From JAPPHA01 sp963662705 (GTDB lineage: Bacteria > Pseudomonadota > Alphaproteobacteria > Rhodobacterales > Rhodobacteraceae): a stretch of DNA of 64,000 nucleotides. Shown in pieces: positions 17,540 to 25,765 of this stretch. Position numbers and translations under genes: made by a program. Position 1 is the first letter of the stretch, and each line of letters begins with the position of its first letter. The stretch is taken from the NCBI GenBank assembly GCA_963662705.2, contig OY759767.1:2294001-2358000 (forward strand), in the 5' to 3' direction. The notes below the pieces were generated by a model, which saw only the letters and a program-made list of their open reading frames with translations, made no database searches and was not told where the DNA came from.

Positions 17540-18769
17540 ATGACTGATACGAATTCCCGCAACGAGAAAATGGTACCGGAAACAGGATTGCCATTCCTGG
17601 ATTTGGCATCGCCGCAGTTTTCGACCCGATCTGACGAAGTCCGGCGGGCTCGACGCGCAGCATGGTGCGCGCGGACGCCTTACGGCCTCGCCGTACTGCG
17701 ACATCGGGAAGCCGGGGAACTCCTCAGGGACCGGCGCGTCCGCCAAGGCAGCTACGCTTGGCCCGAGTCGAACGGCCTCTCGGGCGGTTTCGCCGAGTTC
17801 TGGGCGCGGAGCGTCATCGCTCAGGAAGGCGAGAGACACAGGTCGTTACGAATGGTCACGTCTGCCGCCTTGTCGGCAGAATTCGTTGAGTCGCTGAGAC
17901 CGGCATTCAGCAAGATCGCCCGCAATATCATTTCCGGGATATCAAACAACGATTGCTGTGAGTTCATGCAGGATTTTGCCAATCCGTTCGCGTCGCGGGC
18001 CATGTGTTTGCTTCTTGGCCTGCCTGCAAGCACCTGGCCATCAATCGCGAGGGATGCGGCAAGTCTTGGCCTCGCAATGGGAGTCAATTGCAATTCTCAC
18101 GCACCTGTAATCAACTCGGCGCATGATCGCCTGGAAAAACTGGCCCACGAACTTGTTTGGGAAGCTCGGATCGCCGACGATTCTCACAATCTGGTTTCCC
18201 GGTACGTTTCGCGGTGGGACAACCATGGTTCGATCGACGACAGCGACCTGATCGACCTGGTCGTTATCACGATTTTCGGTGGCGTTGACACAACAAGGTC
18301 GCAGCTCGGGAATTCTATGGCGTTGTTCGCTGAACATCCCGAGCAATGGCGATTACTTCGCCAAAACCCCGATCTTGCCGCGAATGCTGTCGAAGAGTCC
18401 ATTCGCGCGTTTCCGACCACGACATGGGTTACACGTGAAGCGCTTGTCGATTTTACGTACAGGGGTCATGAAATCCGCAAGGGTCAAACCCTGCACATCC
18501 TGGTTCACTCCACATCGAGAGATTCGAAAACCTGCGGGAATCCGTCATTTGACATCACCTCGCCACGAAAGTCCCATTTCGGATTTGGTGGGGGCTCACA
18601 TCACTGCCTGGGTCACTTGGTCGCGAGGACTGACATTGCGTGTGCAATCGTTGAACTTTCCCGCGCTTTCAAATCGATTTCGTTGGCACATGATCCTTGC
18701 TGGCTTCCGGACAGCGGAAACACGGGCCCGATTTCACTCCCACTTTTCTTGTCCCACGAAGCGCCTTGA
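17540..18769 (+). CDS. Cytochrome P450
   Basis: 409 aa, soluble bacterial class. The I-helix oxygen-binding motif is GGVDTTR (residues 247-253), the K-helix ExxR is ESIR (286-289), and the haem loop is FGFGGGSHHCLG with the thiolate Cys at 356. An H-R-x-x-R-like segment, ERHRSLRMVT, lies near residue 98 (C helix). Length is normal for soluble P450s. ATG 17540 starts MTDTNSRNEK; the upstream 38 codons of open frame look unrelated and the SD is weak. Redox partner genes (ferredoxin, reductase) are not adjacent; the substrate is unknown. Confidence 0.92.
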   Translation: MTDTNSRNEKMVPETGLPFLDLASPQFSTRSDEVRRARRAAWCARTPYGLAVLRHREAGELLRDRRVRQGSYAWPESNGLSGGFAEFWARSVIAQEGERHRSLRMVTSAALSAEFVESLRPAFSKIARNIISGISNNDCCEFMQDFANPFASRAMCLLLGLPASTWPSIARDAASLGLAMGVNCNSHAPVINSAHDRLEKLAHELVWEARIADDSHNLVSRYVSRWDNHGSIDDSDLIDLVVITIFGGVDTTRSQLGNSMALFAEHPEQWRLLRQNPDLAANAVEESIRAFPTTTWVTREALVDFTYRGHEIRKGQTLHILVHSTSRDSKTCGNPSFDITSPRKSHFGFGGGSHHCLGHLVARTDIACAIVELSRAFKSISLAHDPCWLPDSGNTGPISLPLFLSHEAP

Positions 18770-18815
18770 CCTGTAGGAAATCGGAGACAGTGTCCATGAC
18801 TGGTTTCTTGTCCCG

Positions 18816-20045
18816 TCAATTGTCTGGTGTTGAAACAGCCGGCTTGATTGGTGGGTTCGCATCGCCTGTGATTTGTCGTGACTGGAAAGCAGCCAACCGT
18901 TCAACCGCACTCATAAGGCTCATCGCTCGTACGCCTCCTTGCCAAGGCACCTCCCTATCGTCAGCATAGACCAGAATACGCTCGTCGGTTTTCAATTCCT
19001 CTGAGGCGATATGGAACCCGCGCGTCACTTTTGGAGATGTTGTGCGCTTGATTTCGATCGCCCAGAGCGCACCACCGGGAAGTTTCAAGACCAAATCGAT
19101 CTCTGCTCCGGCAGATGAGCGATAAAAACTGGCCTCAGTTCCTCGTGGAGCTGCCGCGATCATGTTCTCGATACAGAACCCCTCCCAACTGCCCCCGACA
19201 ACCGGATGTCCCAGCAAGTTTTCCAGCTTTTCGATCCCGAGAAGCGCATGGGTTAAACCCGAGTCTCGGATATACACCTTGGGTGATCTCACCAGGCGCT
19301 TGCCGGCATTCGTATGCCAGGGCGGTAACCTGCGCACCAACATCAGGTCGACAAGCAGATCAACGTAGCGCATCACGCTTTGGCCAGAGACGCCCAGGTT
19401 GCCGGAAAGCTTTGCAGCATTCAGAAGCCCGCCTTGCTCATGAGCGAGCATGGTCCAGAACCGGCGCAGGGTTTCTGCGGGAATGCGTGAACCAAACGCC
19501 GGGATGTCGCGCTCCAGATAAGTCCTAATGAAATCTTCGCGCCAGACCAGGCTGTCCCTATCGCTTTTCGCAAGGAAGCTTTCAGGAAAACCTCCGTGCA
19601 GCCAGAGGGCCGACATCGCTTTGGCACCGGTTTCCGGCAGGGCGAATGGCGTTAGTTCGTGATAGCTGACCCGTCCGGCCAGCGATTCCGCGCTTTGATG
19701 GAGGAGTGCGTTTGAGGCTGACCCCAACAAGAGGAACTGCCCAGTCCGGTGTCCTCGCCTACGCCGCCGATCGATTTGACCACGCAACGCCGTGAACAGA
19801 TCCGGCACGAACTGCACCTCGTCGATCACCACGAGACGGCCCATCTGCTCATCGAGGTACAAGTCAGGTTCTTCCAATACCTGACGGTCGGCGTTCCGTT
19901 CCATATCGAGATAGACAGCGTCGCGATTTTCCGCGATATCTAGAGCCAGTGTTGTCTTGCCGACTTGCCTCGGTCCGAGTAGGACGACCCCCGCTTGGTG
20001 TTCCAAGGCGTCTTCGACTGATTTCCTGTGGGGGCGCTCGATCAT
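18816..20045 (-). CDS. AAA-type ATPase with DUF4143 domain
   Basis: 409 aa. Walker A GPRQVGKTT (about residues 24-32) and Walker B LVVIDEVQ (about 70-77) in an AAA_14 ATPase domain. The DUF4143 part follows (RTYLERDIPAFGSRIP, LSGNLGVSGQSVMRYVDLL) and ends in a nuclease-like block YRSSAGAEIDLVLKLPGGALWAIEIKRT. The E-I-D-L-V and E-I-K pattern resembles PD-(D/E)xK nucleases. The family is scattered among bacteria and archaea and often lies with mobile or toxin-antitoxin genes, as here. Function is not established. Confidence 0.9.
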   Translation of the reverse strand: MIERPHRKSVEDALEHQAGVVLLGPRQVGKTTLALDIAENRDAVYLDMERNADRQVLEEPDLYLDEQMGRLVVIDEVQFVPDLFTALRGQIDRRRRRGHRTGQFLLLGSASNALLHQSAESLAGRVSYHELTPFALPETGAKAMSALWLHGGFPESFLAKSDRDSLVWREDFIRTYLERDIPAFGSRIPAETLRRFWTMLAHEQGGLLNAAKLSGNLGVSGQSVMRYVDLLVDLMLVRRLPPWHTNAGKRLVRSPKVYIRDSGLTHALLGIEKLENLLGHPVVGGSWEGFCIENMIAAAPRGTEASFYRSSAGAEIDLVLKLPGGALWAIEIKRTTSPKVTRGFHIASEELKTDERILVYADDREVPWQGGVRAMSLMSAVERLAAFQSRQITGDANPPIKPAVSTPDN

Positions 20046-20175
20046 ACCTTGTATTTATTCCATGTGATGGATGATTTGCAAGGTTATAGCAGAATCCAAA
20101 GTATTGACCAATTGAAAGACAATTCCCTGCCAGCGGCACGCGGGCAGCAGTCTCTCTTGCCATCGAGCCGCAGTG

Positions 20176-21207
20176 TCAGAAAAAGTCTCCGGGGTCGAAC
20201 TCACTTTGGAATTCAATGATCTTTCCCGAGGAGGCCCCGAGAATGAGCTCTGCTGCCTTGGTGCCGCACTCCCTCCGAAAGGCATGGCTCGTCGCAGGTA
20301 CCACCGGCATTGCAAGTCGAATGTCCAGGCCATTGAATCCGGCGATCGCTAGATCGTCGGGAACCGCCCTGCCCGCCTCCAGGCAATAAAGGACCGCCCC
20401 GCAAGAAAGGACGTCACTTGAAAAGTACAGGCACTCGATTTCGGGGTGACGAGTGAGAACGCGTTCGGTCAACGATTTCCCGAGTCTCAACGACGAACTG
20501 CCAGAGTAGTATTCCTCGGCCACGAGGGGAATCCCACGACGACTGAGTTCTTCCTTGAAACCCGAGAGCCGTTTTGCCGCCCGGAAATCGTTCGGCATGC
20601 CGGTCCCGACAAAACCGATCTTTCGAATCCCCTTGGACAGAATGATGCCGGCCGCGTTTCGACCAACCTTCGAGTGTGAAATACCGACATTCATGTCGAC
20701 CGGATCACCATCGACGTCCATGATCTCTACCGTTGGTATTCCGGAATTCTTGATGTAATTCCTTGTGGCATCCGTGTGTTCGAGTCCCGCGACGATCAGT
20801 CCCGTCGGTCGCCAGGAGAGCATCTCGCGTACAGCTCTTTCCTCCGCTGCAAGGTCATATCCGGAAACGCTGATCGCCACCTGCTTGTCGGCGGTGGAAG
20901 CCGCCTCGGAGATCCCGGAAAGGACATCAGAAAAAACCATGCTGCTGATCGATGGCACCACGACGCCAATGAGGTCGACGTTTCTCGACGACAGCGAACT
21001 GGCAATGCGGTGAGGCACATAGCCGAGCGTATCTGCTACGGACCGGACCCGGTGAATCGTTTCCTCCGACGCCTCGCCGAGGCCACGAAGGACGCGTGAC
21101 GCCGTCATTTCACTTACGCCGGCGCGTTCTGCGACATCCCTGAGGGTAGGTCTAATAATGGCCATCGAACCCCGCATCCGCACATATTCGATGTCTTCGG
21201 CGGTCAT
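20176..21207 (-). CDS. LacI-family transcriptional regulator
   Basis: 343 aa. The N-terminal helix-turn-helix is TLRDVAERAGVSEMTASRVL with the LacI hinge VADTLGYVPHRIASSLSS, then a periplasmic-binding-protein-like effector domain (LIGVVVPSISSMVFSDVLSGI to FNGLDIRLAMPVVPAT). It resembles the GntR/GntH-type gluconate repressors in sequence order. ATG 21207 has GGAAAG 6 bases upstream; ATG 21165 (MAIIRPT) is an alternative that starts nearer the helix-turn-helix. The target is unknown; the nearest sugar-type transport operon is at 23.6-31.2 kb, so control of it is possible but not shown. Confidence 0.92.
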   Translation of the reverse strand: MTAEDIEYVRMRGSMAIIRPTLRDVAERAGVSEMTASRVLRGLGEASEETIHRVRSVADTLGYVPHRIASSLSSRNVDLIGVVVPSISSMVFSDVLSGISEAASTADKQVAISVSGYDLAAEERAVREMLSWRPTGLIVAGLEHTDATRNYIKNSGIPTVEIMDVDGDPVDMNVGISHSKVGRNAAGIILSKGIRKIGFVGTGMPNDFRAAKRLSGFKEELSRRGIPLVAEEYYSGSSSLRLGKSLTERVLTRHPEIECLYFSSDVLSCGAVLYCLEAGRAVPDDLAIAGFNGLDIRLAMPVVPATSHAFRRECGTKAAELILGASSGKIIEFQSEFDPGDFF

Positions 21208-21474
21208 GGCATTCTTTCCGGAACGCCGCGCTTTTTAGCCGACAAGCGCAACTGCTATATGAGGTTGACCAGTCTCGCAATCCGAAGGCCAGCCACGTAC
21301 CATGCCAGACGTACATCTCCGTTGACATCGGTAGGAAGGACTGCGGTCGCGGTCGCTCCTGACCTGGTTCGTTGCCTTTGTACCTGTTCGTCGGCAAAGA
21401 AACCCATGAATATTCATTTTGAATTGCTATAATATTCGTATTGGAATATACATTGTGCAGACAGGAGGACAATA

Positions 21475-21723
21475 ATGATGCCACTCTATATCCGGGATGA
21501 TTCAGTGAATGCACTGGCGAAAACGGTCATGAAAGCGACCGGTGCCGGGAACAAGACGGAGGCGGTTCGCGCAGCTCTGCAAGCACATCTCGAGGCCGTG
21601 CAGAAAGAAAAACCCCTCCTTGAGCGCATGCGGGAAGTCCGATCCAGAGCCGACGAGATCGGTGCACCTGACCCGACATTTGACATGAAGACGTTCACGG
21701 ATGACATGTGGGGCGACGGGTGA
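21475..21723 (+). CDS. VapB/PSK-type antitoxin
   Basis: 82 aa. Short ribbon-helix-helix-like N-terminus (PLYIRDDSVNALAKTVMKAT, KTEAVRAALQAHLE) and an acidic C-terminal tail typical of Rv0623/VapB-like antitoxins. GGAGG lies 7 bases before the ATG. Its stop codon overlaps the start of the PIN toxin (TGATG), the standard arrangement. It should neutralise the toxin and repress the operon; upstream DNA (21415-21460) is notably AT-rich, as expected for its promoter. Confidence 0.85.
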   Translation: MMPLYIRDDSVNALAKTVMKATGAGNKTEAVRAALQAHLEAVQKEKPLLERMREVRSRADEIGAPDPTFDMKTFTDDMWGDG

Positions 21724-22139
21724 TGTTCATTGACGCATCGGCCGTCGTTGCGATTCTGAACGGCGAACCCGGCCATGAAGAAATCGTGAAGCGCATAGGC
21801 GATCAAAAGACAGGCCGCCTCGTCTCGCCACTGTCAAGATTCGAAGCAGTGGCCGCGCTGGCCCGGTCGCGTTCAGGACCGACCCGCCCCACGCCGAAGC
21901 AATTCGCGATTGCTGAGCAGGTTGTGGCGGCGTTTTGCGATGCTGTTGAAGCCGAGGACATAACCATCACGCCTGCAATCGGCCGGCGCGCCTTGCTGGC
22001 CGCGCGTGAATACGGCAAGTTCGTCGGCCACGAGGCCTCTTTGAATTTCGGAGATTGTTTCGCCTACGCGTGCGCATCGGCCTACGACGCCCGGCTCATA
22101 TATAAGGGCGACGAATTCGCCAGAACGGATCTGGCCTGA
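21723..22139 (+). CDS. VapC-type PIN-domain toxin
   Basis: 138 aa. Starts MFIDASAVVAIL, with the first catalytic Asp (residue 4) of the PIN ribonuclease fold. A conserved Glu follows in SRFEAVAALA, and the C-terminal acidic pair is in SLNFGDCFAYACAS. VapC toxins cut tRNA or rRNA; the exact target is unknown. Start ATG 21723 is fixed by the one-base overlap with the antitoxin stop, and an earlier GTG at 21708 lies inside the antitoxin gene. The module looks intact. Confidence 0.88.
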   Translation: MFIDASAVVAILNGEPGHEEIVKRIGDQKTGRLVSPLSRFEAVAALARSRSGPTRPTPKQFAIAEQVVAAFCDAVEAEDITITPAIGRRALLAAREYGKFVGHEASLNFGDCFAYACASAYDARLIYKGDEFARTDLA

Positions 22140-22400
22140 ACAGACAGGAATTGGCTGCCACCCTCGGGCAAACACCCTGCCGTTTCCGAAATCTGGTGTC
22201 GCTTTGCCGCACACGGCCAGAACACGCAGGGAATAGGCGCGATCTGGATTCTCGGGCGACCGAAAATGAGAGGCGGTCTGCGCGCCGGGACATGGCTTTC
22301 ATCGCTGTCGTGTTGAAAACATCGGTCGCAAACGAACTTGCATGGTCGCTGGCATCACCTTAGGATTCCGGGTTTATTGCCGCGGAATCGGGCATATTGG

Positions 22401-22418
22401 GCAAGGGAGGCAGATTTG
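22401..22418 (+). promoter_or_regulatory. Shine-Dalgarno that fixes a TTG start for gap
   Basis: AAGGGAGG ends 6 bases before TTG 22416, in frame with the gap product. Upstream in-frame codons include no ATG close enough, and 26 unrelated residues would be added by the frame start at 22338. Confidence 0.7.
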
Positions 22419-23420
22419 CCAATAAGACTAGCGATCAATGGGTTTGGAAGAATCGGGAGGGCCACATTGCGTGCAGCTCTCGAGTACGGGCGAAGCGACA
22501 TTGAAGTCGTCGCGATCAATGATATCGCGTCGACCGAAACCTGTGCCCACCTGCTCAAATTCGACAGTGTTCACGGGCGCTTGGCGCACGATGTCACATG
22601 TATGGGTGATGCAATCCGGGTTGGAGATTCCGAAATACACGCAACGTCGGAGCGAAATCCCGAACGCTTGCCGTGGGCAGGTGTAGACGTTGTCCTGGAA
22701 TGCACGGGGATCTTTGCTTCGGCAGAGTCCGCTGGACGCCACCTGGAAAGTGGAGCGAAACGAGTCCTGCTTTCAGCTCCAGGAAAGAATGTGGCCAAGA
22801 CAATCGTGTTCGGCGTGAACCACGATACGCTCGATGCTTCGGACAGGATCGTTTCGAACGCGTCGTGCACGACGAATTGTCTTGCTCCGGTTGCCCAGGT
22901 TCTGAACGACGCATTCGGAATCGAAACCGGATACATGACGACTGTTCATGCCTACACCGGCGATCAAAGAGTGCTAGACGCCCCCCACTCCGACCTACGC
23001 AGGGCCCGCGCCTCGGCGGTATCAATGATTCCGACCTCGACCGGGGCTGCACGAGCGATTTCACTGGTTCTGCCCGAACTCGCAGGACGGCTGGACGGTT
23101 CCGCAATCCGCGTTCCCATTCCCAATGTTTCTGCGGTCGATCTGAAGTTTGTCCCGTCACGGACGGTCACGTCCGAAGAGATCAATTCCGCGATTGTCGA
23201 AGCCGCCAATGGTCGCTTGAAAGGTATTCTTGGAGTGACAGACAAGCCGCTTGTGTCGATTGATTTCAATCACGACCCGAGATCTTCAGTCTTCGCGTTG
23301 GATCAGACCACGGTGACGGGAGGCGGGCTCGTCCGGATTCTGAGCTGGTACGACAATGAATGGGGATACGCGAACCGGCTTTTGGACACTGCAGTGGCCA
23401 TGGCAACGGTGACGGTATGA
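22416..23420 (+). CDS. gap: Glyceraldehyde-3-phosphate dehydrogenase, type I (TTG start)
   Basis: 334 aa. NAD-binding INGFGRIGR, VVAINDIAS (Asp consistent with NAD preference), active-site SNASCTTNCLAP with the catalytic Cys, the His-containing YMTTVHAYTGDQ, and C-terminal SWYDNEWGYANR. No ATG is possible at the right place; TTG at 22416 begins LPIRLAINGFG and is preceded by AAGGGAGG, which decides the start. It converges with the NTF2-protein operon. A second GAPDH may exist elsewhere in the genome; this copy stands alone. Confidence 0.95.
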   Translation: MPIRLAINGFGRIGRATLRAALEYGRSDIEVVAINDIASTETCAHLLKFDSVHGRLAHDVTCMGDAIRVGDSEIHATSERNPERLPWAGVDVVLECTGIFASAESAGRHLESGAKRVLLSAPGKNVAKTIVFGVNHDTLDASDRIVSNASCTTNCLAPVAQVLNDAFGIETGYMTTVHAYTGDQRVLDAPHSDLRRARASAVSMIPTSTGAARAISLVLPELAGRLDGSAIRVPIPNVSAVDLKFVPSRTVTSEEINSAIVEAANGRLKGILGVTDKPLVSIDFNHDPRSSVFALDQTTVTGGGLVRILSWYDNEWGYANRLLDTAVAMATVTV

Positions 23421-23490
23421 CTGCCACCGCGCGCTCACGCACACATTGGTGACTTTACCGGTCGAGCTTGGATCGGTCGTAGCGGCGACG

Positions 23491-23511
23491 GTCAGTCTGC
23501 TGAAGACTGAC
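23491..23511. terminator. Weak hairpin between convergent genes
   Basis: GTCAGTCT/AGACTGAC, 8-bp perfect stem with a 5-base loop, lying between the ends of gap and the last NTF2-family gene. No T tract follows, so a bidirectional terminator role is only a suggestion. Confidence 0.3.
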
Positions 23512-23619
23512 GGCCATGTATTCCCGGAATTCAGGCATCACAAGTGCTTGAGCCCTGATCGAGCGTTTCCAACCTCGATTGGCCACCTGCGACACGTTCG
23601 TTGTCCCGTGATCAAGCGA

Positions 23620-24618
23620 TCACGAATTTCGAATGATTTCGAGAATATCGAGTCCCTGCTGGGCAAAAAAGTATGGCAGGTCAATGAAAATCCAGTTCTC
23701 GGCAAGCCTGTCACCCTCGCGCCTGTACAGGTCAACGATTCGCATGTCGGCAGCAACGTTCGTTGCGGGCATGCCAAGATATCCTCCGGTGCACTTCATG
23801 GTCAGACTCGGGTAGCCGAAAAAGCCGCCGTACCTGCCTTCACCAATTCGACATTTGTGTTCGGTATGGCGAACATACTCCAGCCCGTCTTCAAATGGTT
23901 GGCAATGTCCGCGCCGATATCCTCCGAAGAAAGCGCTTGCACCTATGCCACCTGGGCCGAACCAGCACATGTCGGGGTGCCAAAACTGCTCCATGTGCCC
24001 CTTCGGTGAATGAACACGGTTCCCCCGCAAATCGAAAATCATTGCCTCGATCAGATCGAGTGTCGCCTTCCCTTCCACGGGATCCTGCGGATCAAACAGG
24101 AGACCGTCCTGGGTTCTTGGCCCGGGGGTCAGGATCGATGCCCCGGTTTGCAGAGGAAAGTACCTGGTTCCCGACTGTTCCAAGAGATTGAGAATATCGA
24201 CATAATATGCTGATTCTGCGATCTTATCTGACTCGATCCTGTGAAACTCGACGTAACGCAGGAAGGCGATCTTGCCTGTCGCGGGAAGGTCTATCCAGTC
24301 CTCGTCCCATAGGCCCATCAAATGGCCCATTTCGACGACCCACTTCGAAGAACCGCCGTCGATCGAATTGAGTCCGGCCATGAAGATGTCGGGCCGCCTT
24401 TGAAGCTGACCGAAGGCGGATTTCAGAGGAGACCAGAAGACCCCGGCAACTGCCTCCTGCCCTGCCTGTTCATTGAATGGATATACCCCACGCCACCGGT
24501 AGTCCGGTTCGGTCCATTGCTGAAGGACAGCTGCGGTGTCGTTTGGGCCTGCCGCGTCAATGGCCGCGTTGGCAGCAAGGACAAGATTCTTTTTGGATCG
24601 GAAATCAGTCGCGGTCAT
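23620..24618 (-). CDS. NTF2/SnoaL-like protein, two-domain (paralogue D)
   Basis: 332 aa, no signal peptide. Same architecture as the genes at 25766 and 30193. The N-terminal half has RGVYPFNEQAG, LKSAFGQLQRRPDIFMAG and WVVEMGHLMGLWDED. The middle has GASILTPGPRTQDGLLF. The C-terminal half has FWHPDMCWFGPGGIGAS, EGRYGGFFGYPSLTMKCTGG and DMRIVDLYRR with LAENWIFIDLPYF. The C-terminal pattern is that of SnoaL-like polyketide-cyclase/NTF2 barrels, apparently in two copies. The reaction is unknown. AGGA precedes the ATG, which overlaps the end of the previous gene by 14 bp; it is the last gene of the operon. Confidence 0.75.
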   Translation of the reverse strand: MTATDFRSKKNLVLAANAAIDAAGPNDTAAVLQQWTEPDYRWRGVYPFNEQAGQEAVAGVFWSPLKSAFGQLQRRPDIFMAGLNSIDGGSSKWVVEMGHLMGLWDEDWIDLPATGKIAFLRYVEFHRIESDKIAESAYYVDILNLLEQSGTRYFPLQTGASILTPGPRTQDGLLFDPQDPVEGKATLDLIEAMIFDLRGNRVHSPKGHMEQFWHPDMCWFGPGGIGASAFFGGYRRGHCQPFEDGLEYVRHTEHKCRIGEGRYGGFFGYPSLTMKCTGGYLGMPATNVAADMRIVDLYRREGDRLAENWIFIDLPYFFAQQGLDILEIIRNS

Positions 24619-25765
24619 CGCGGGTCCTGGCGATCTGCATCATCAGGTCAAATTCATTGAAGAGTTGCCACTCCTGCTGAATGAGTCCGTTCTCAACCCG
24701 CCATTGCGTAATGCCCCAAATCTGGCACGGCGTCCCCGTTGGATTGCCATAAGCAGTCCCCCCGGAATGGATGCCCTCGGCGCTCCAGCGTGTCGAAATC
24801 AGCCAGCCGTCATGGTCGTTTCCCATCCAGTAGACCTCGTCTACCGTCATGTTGAGATCCGGAAACGCATTTCTCAGTTCACTTACGTACGACCGGTAGG
24901 AACCAGTGCCGTTGAACATCCTGAGCGACGATCCTTCAAAACCGAAGTCTTTCGCGTACGCTTGTTCGGCTTTCCCGATGTCACCGTTCCAGGCGGAGTC
25001 ATGGACCTGGCGTGCGAACATGTCCGGGTCGAAACCATCGACGGGTTCGGCCCGGGAAATCGGCGTTTCCGGATTGGTCGCAGACCTTAACTCGTTCCAG
25101 ACACGGTCATCACGCGGCCAACCCTTGGGTGGATCGGAAACGAGACGTTTCGCTTCTTTCCAGGGATCCAGGCCAAGCTGAATCAGCATTGCGGAAGTGT
25201 TGTAGAGTACATGTTCCAGGAATATGTCGTTTCCCAGAGAGACGCAGTTTGCGATCACCACGAAATCAACCGCTCGCCCTGTTGGTGGGCCATAACGGCT
25301 CGGGCCGGAATTGGTTCCCGTGATCCGGGTCAGGTGGGATGTGTGAAATCCGACCTGGTCATCCCCTGCCCAGATGACTTCCTCCGCATCGAGAACGATG
25401 TCGGGAAACGCGGATGTCGTGTGATGGGTATCGTCGATGATCTTCTGGTTTCCGGACTGCAGGCCGTAGTCATCGAAAACAATCGAATCCGGCGCGTAAC
25501 ACTCGCCGATATACTCGACATTCCGATTGTCGGTTTCCCAAATCCGGTGCGTAATTCGCACGATGTAGTCGACGATGTTCCTGTATTCGGGATGGAACCC
25601 GGTGAGTTTCTGTTCAGGACCGTAGTCGGATGGAATCCTGACTGTCCGGCCATCAGTGTAGCGTGCCAGCGAAATGTCGTAGGAACACGGCATGTGCGAT
25701 CGGGTCAGTGCCCGTGCGGGATGATGTGACGACCGGTTACCGATCCCGGTGTTTTCCTTATTCAT
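24605..25765 (-). CDS. NTF2/SnoaL-like protein, divergent two-domain (paralogue C)
   Basis: 386 aa. Two NTF2-like units can be read. The first is IVDYIVRITHRIWETDNRNVEY to HTSHLTRITGTN and VVIANCVSLGNDIF. The second is VHDSAWNGDIGKAEQAYAKDF to TVDEVYWMGNDHDGWLISTRWSAEGIHSG and IWGITQWRVENGLIQQEWQLF. The second unit has the typical SnoaL sequence order. It differs from the other three paralogues, which share long motifs. Its ATG directly follows the stop of the preceding gene, with GGAAAG inside that gene's end, so it is coupled. The role is unknown; hydrolase, isomerase or sugar-processing roles are all open. Confidence 0.72.
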   Translation of the reverse strand: MNKENTGIGNRSSHHPARALTRSHMPCSYDISLARYTDGRTVRIPSDYGPEQKLTGFHPEYRNIVDYIVRITHRIWETDNRNVEYIGECYAPDSIVFDDYGLQSGNQKIIDDTHHTTSAFPDIVLDAEEVIWAGDDQVGFHTSHLTRITGTNSGPSRYGPPTGRAVDFVVIANCVSLGNDIFLEHVLYNTSAMLIQLGLDPWKEAKRLVSDPPKGWPRDDRVWNELRSATNPETPISRAEPVDGFDPDMFARQVHDSAWNGDIGKAEQAYAKDFGFEGSSLRMFNGTGSYRSYVSELRNAFPDLNMTVDEVYWMGNDHDGWLISTRWSAEGIHSGGTAYGNPTGTPCQIWGITQWRVENGLIQQEWQLFNEFDLMMQIARTRDDRD

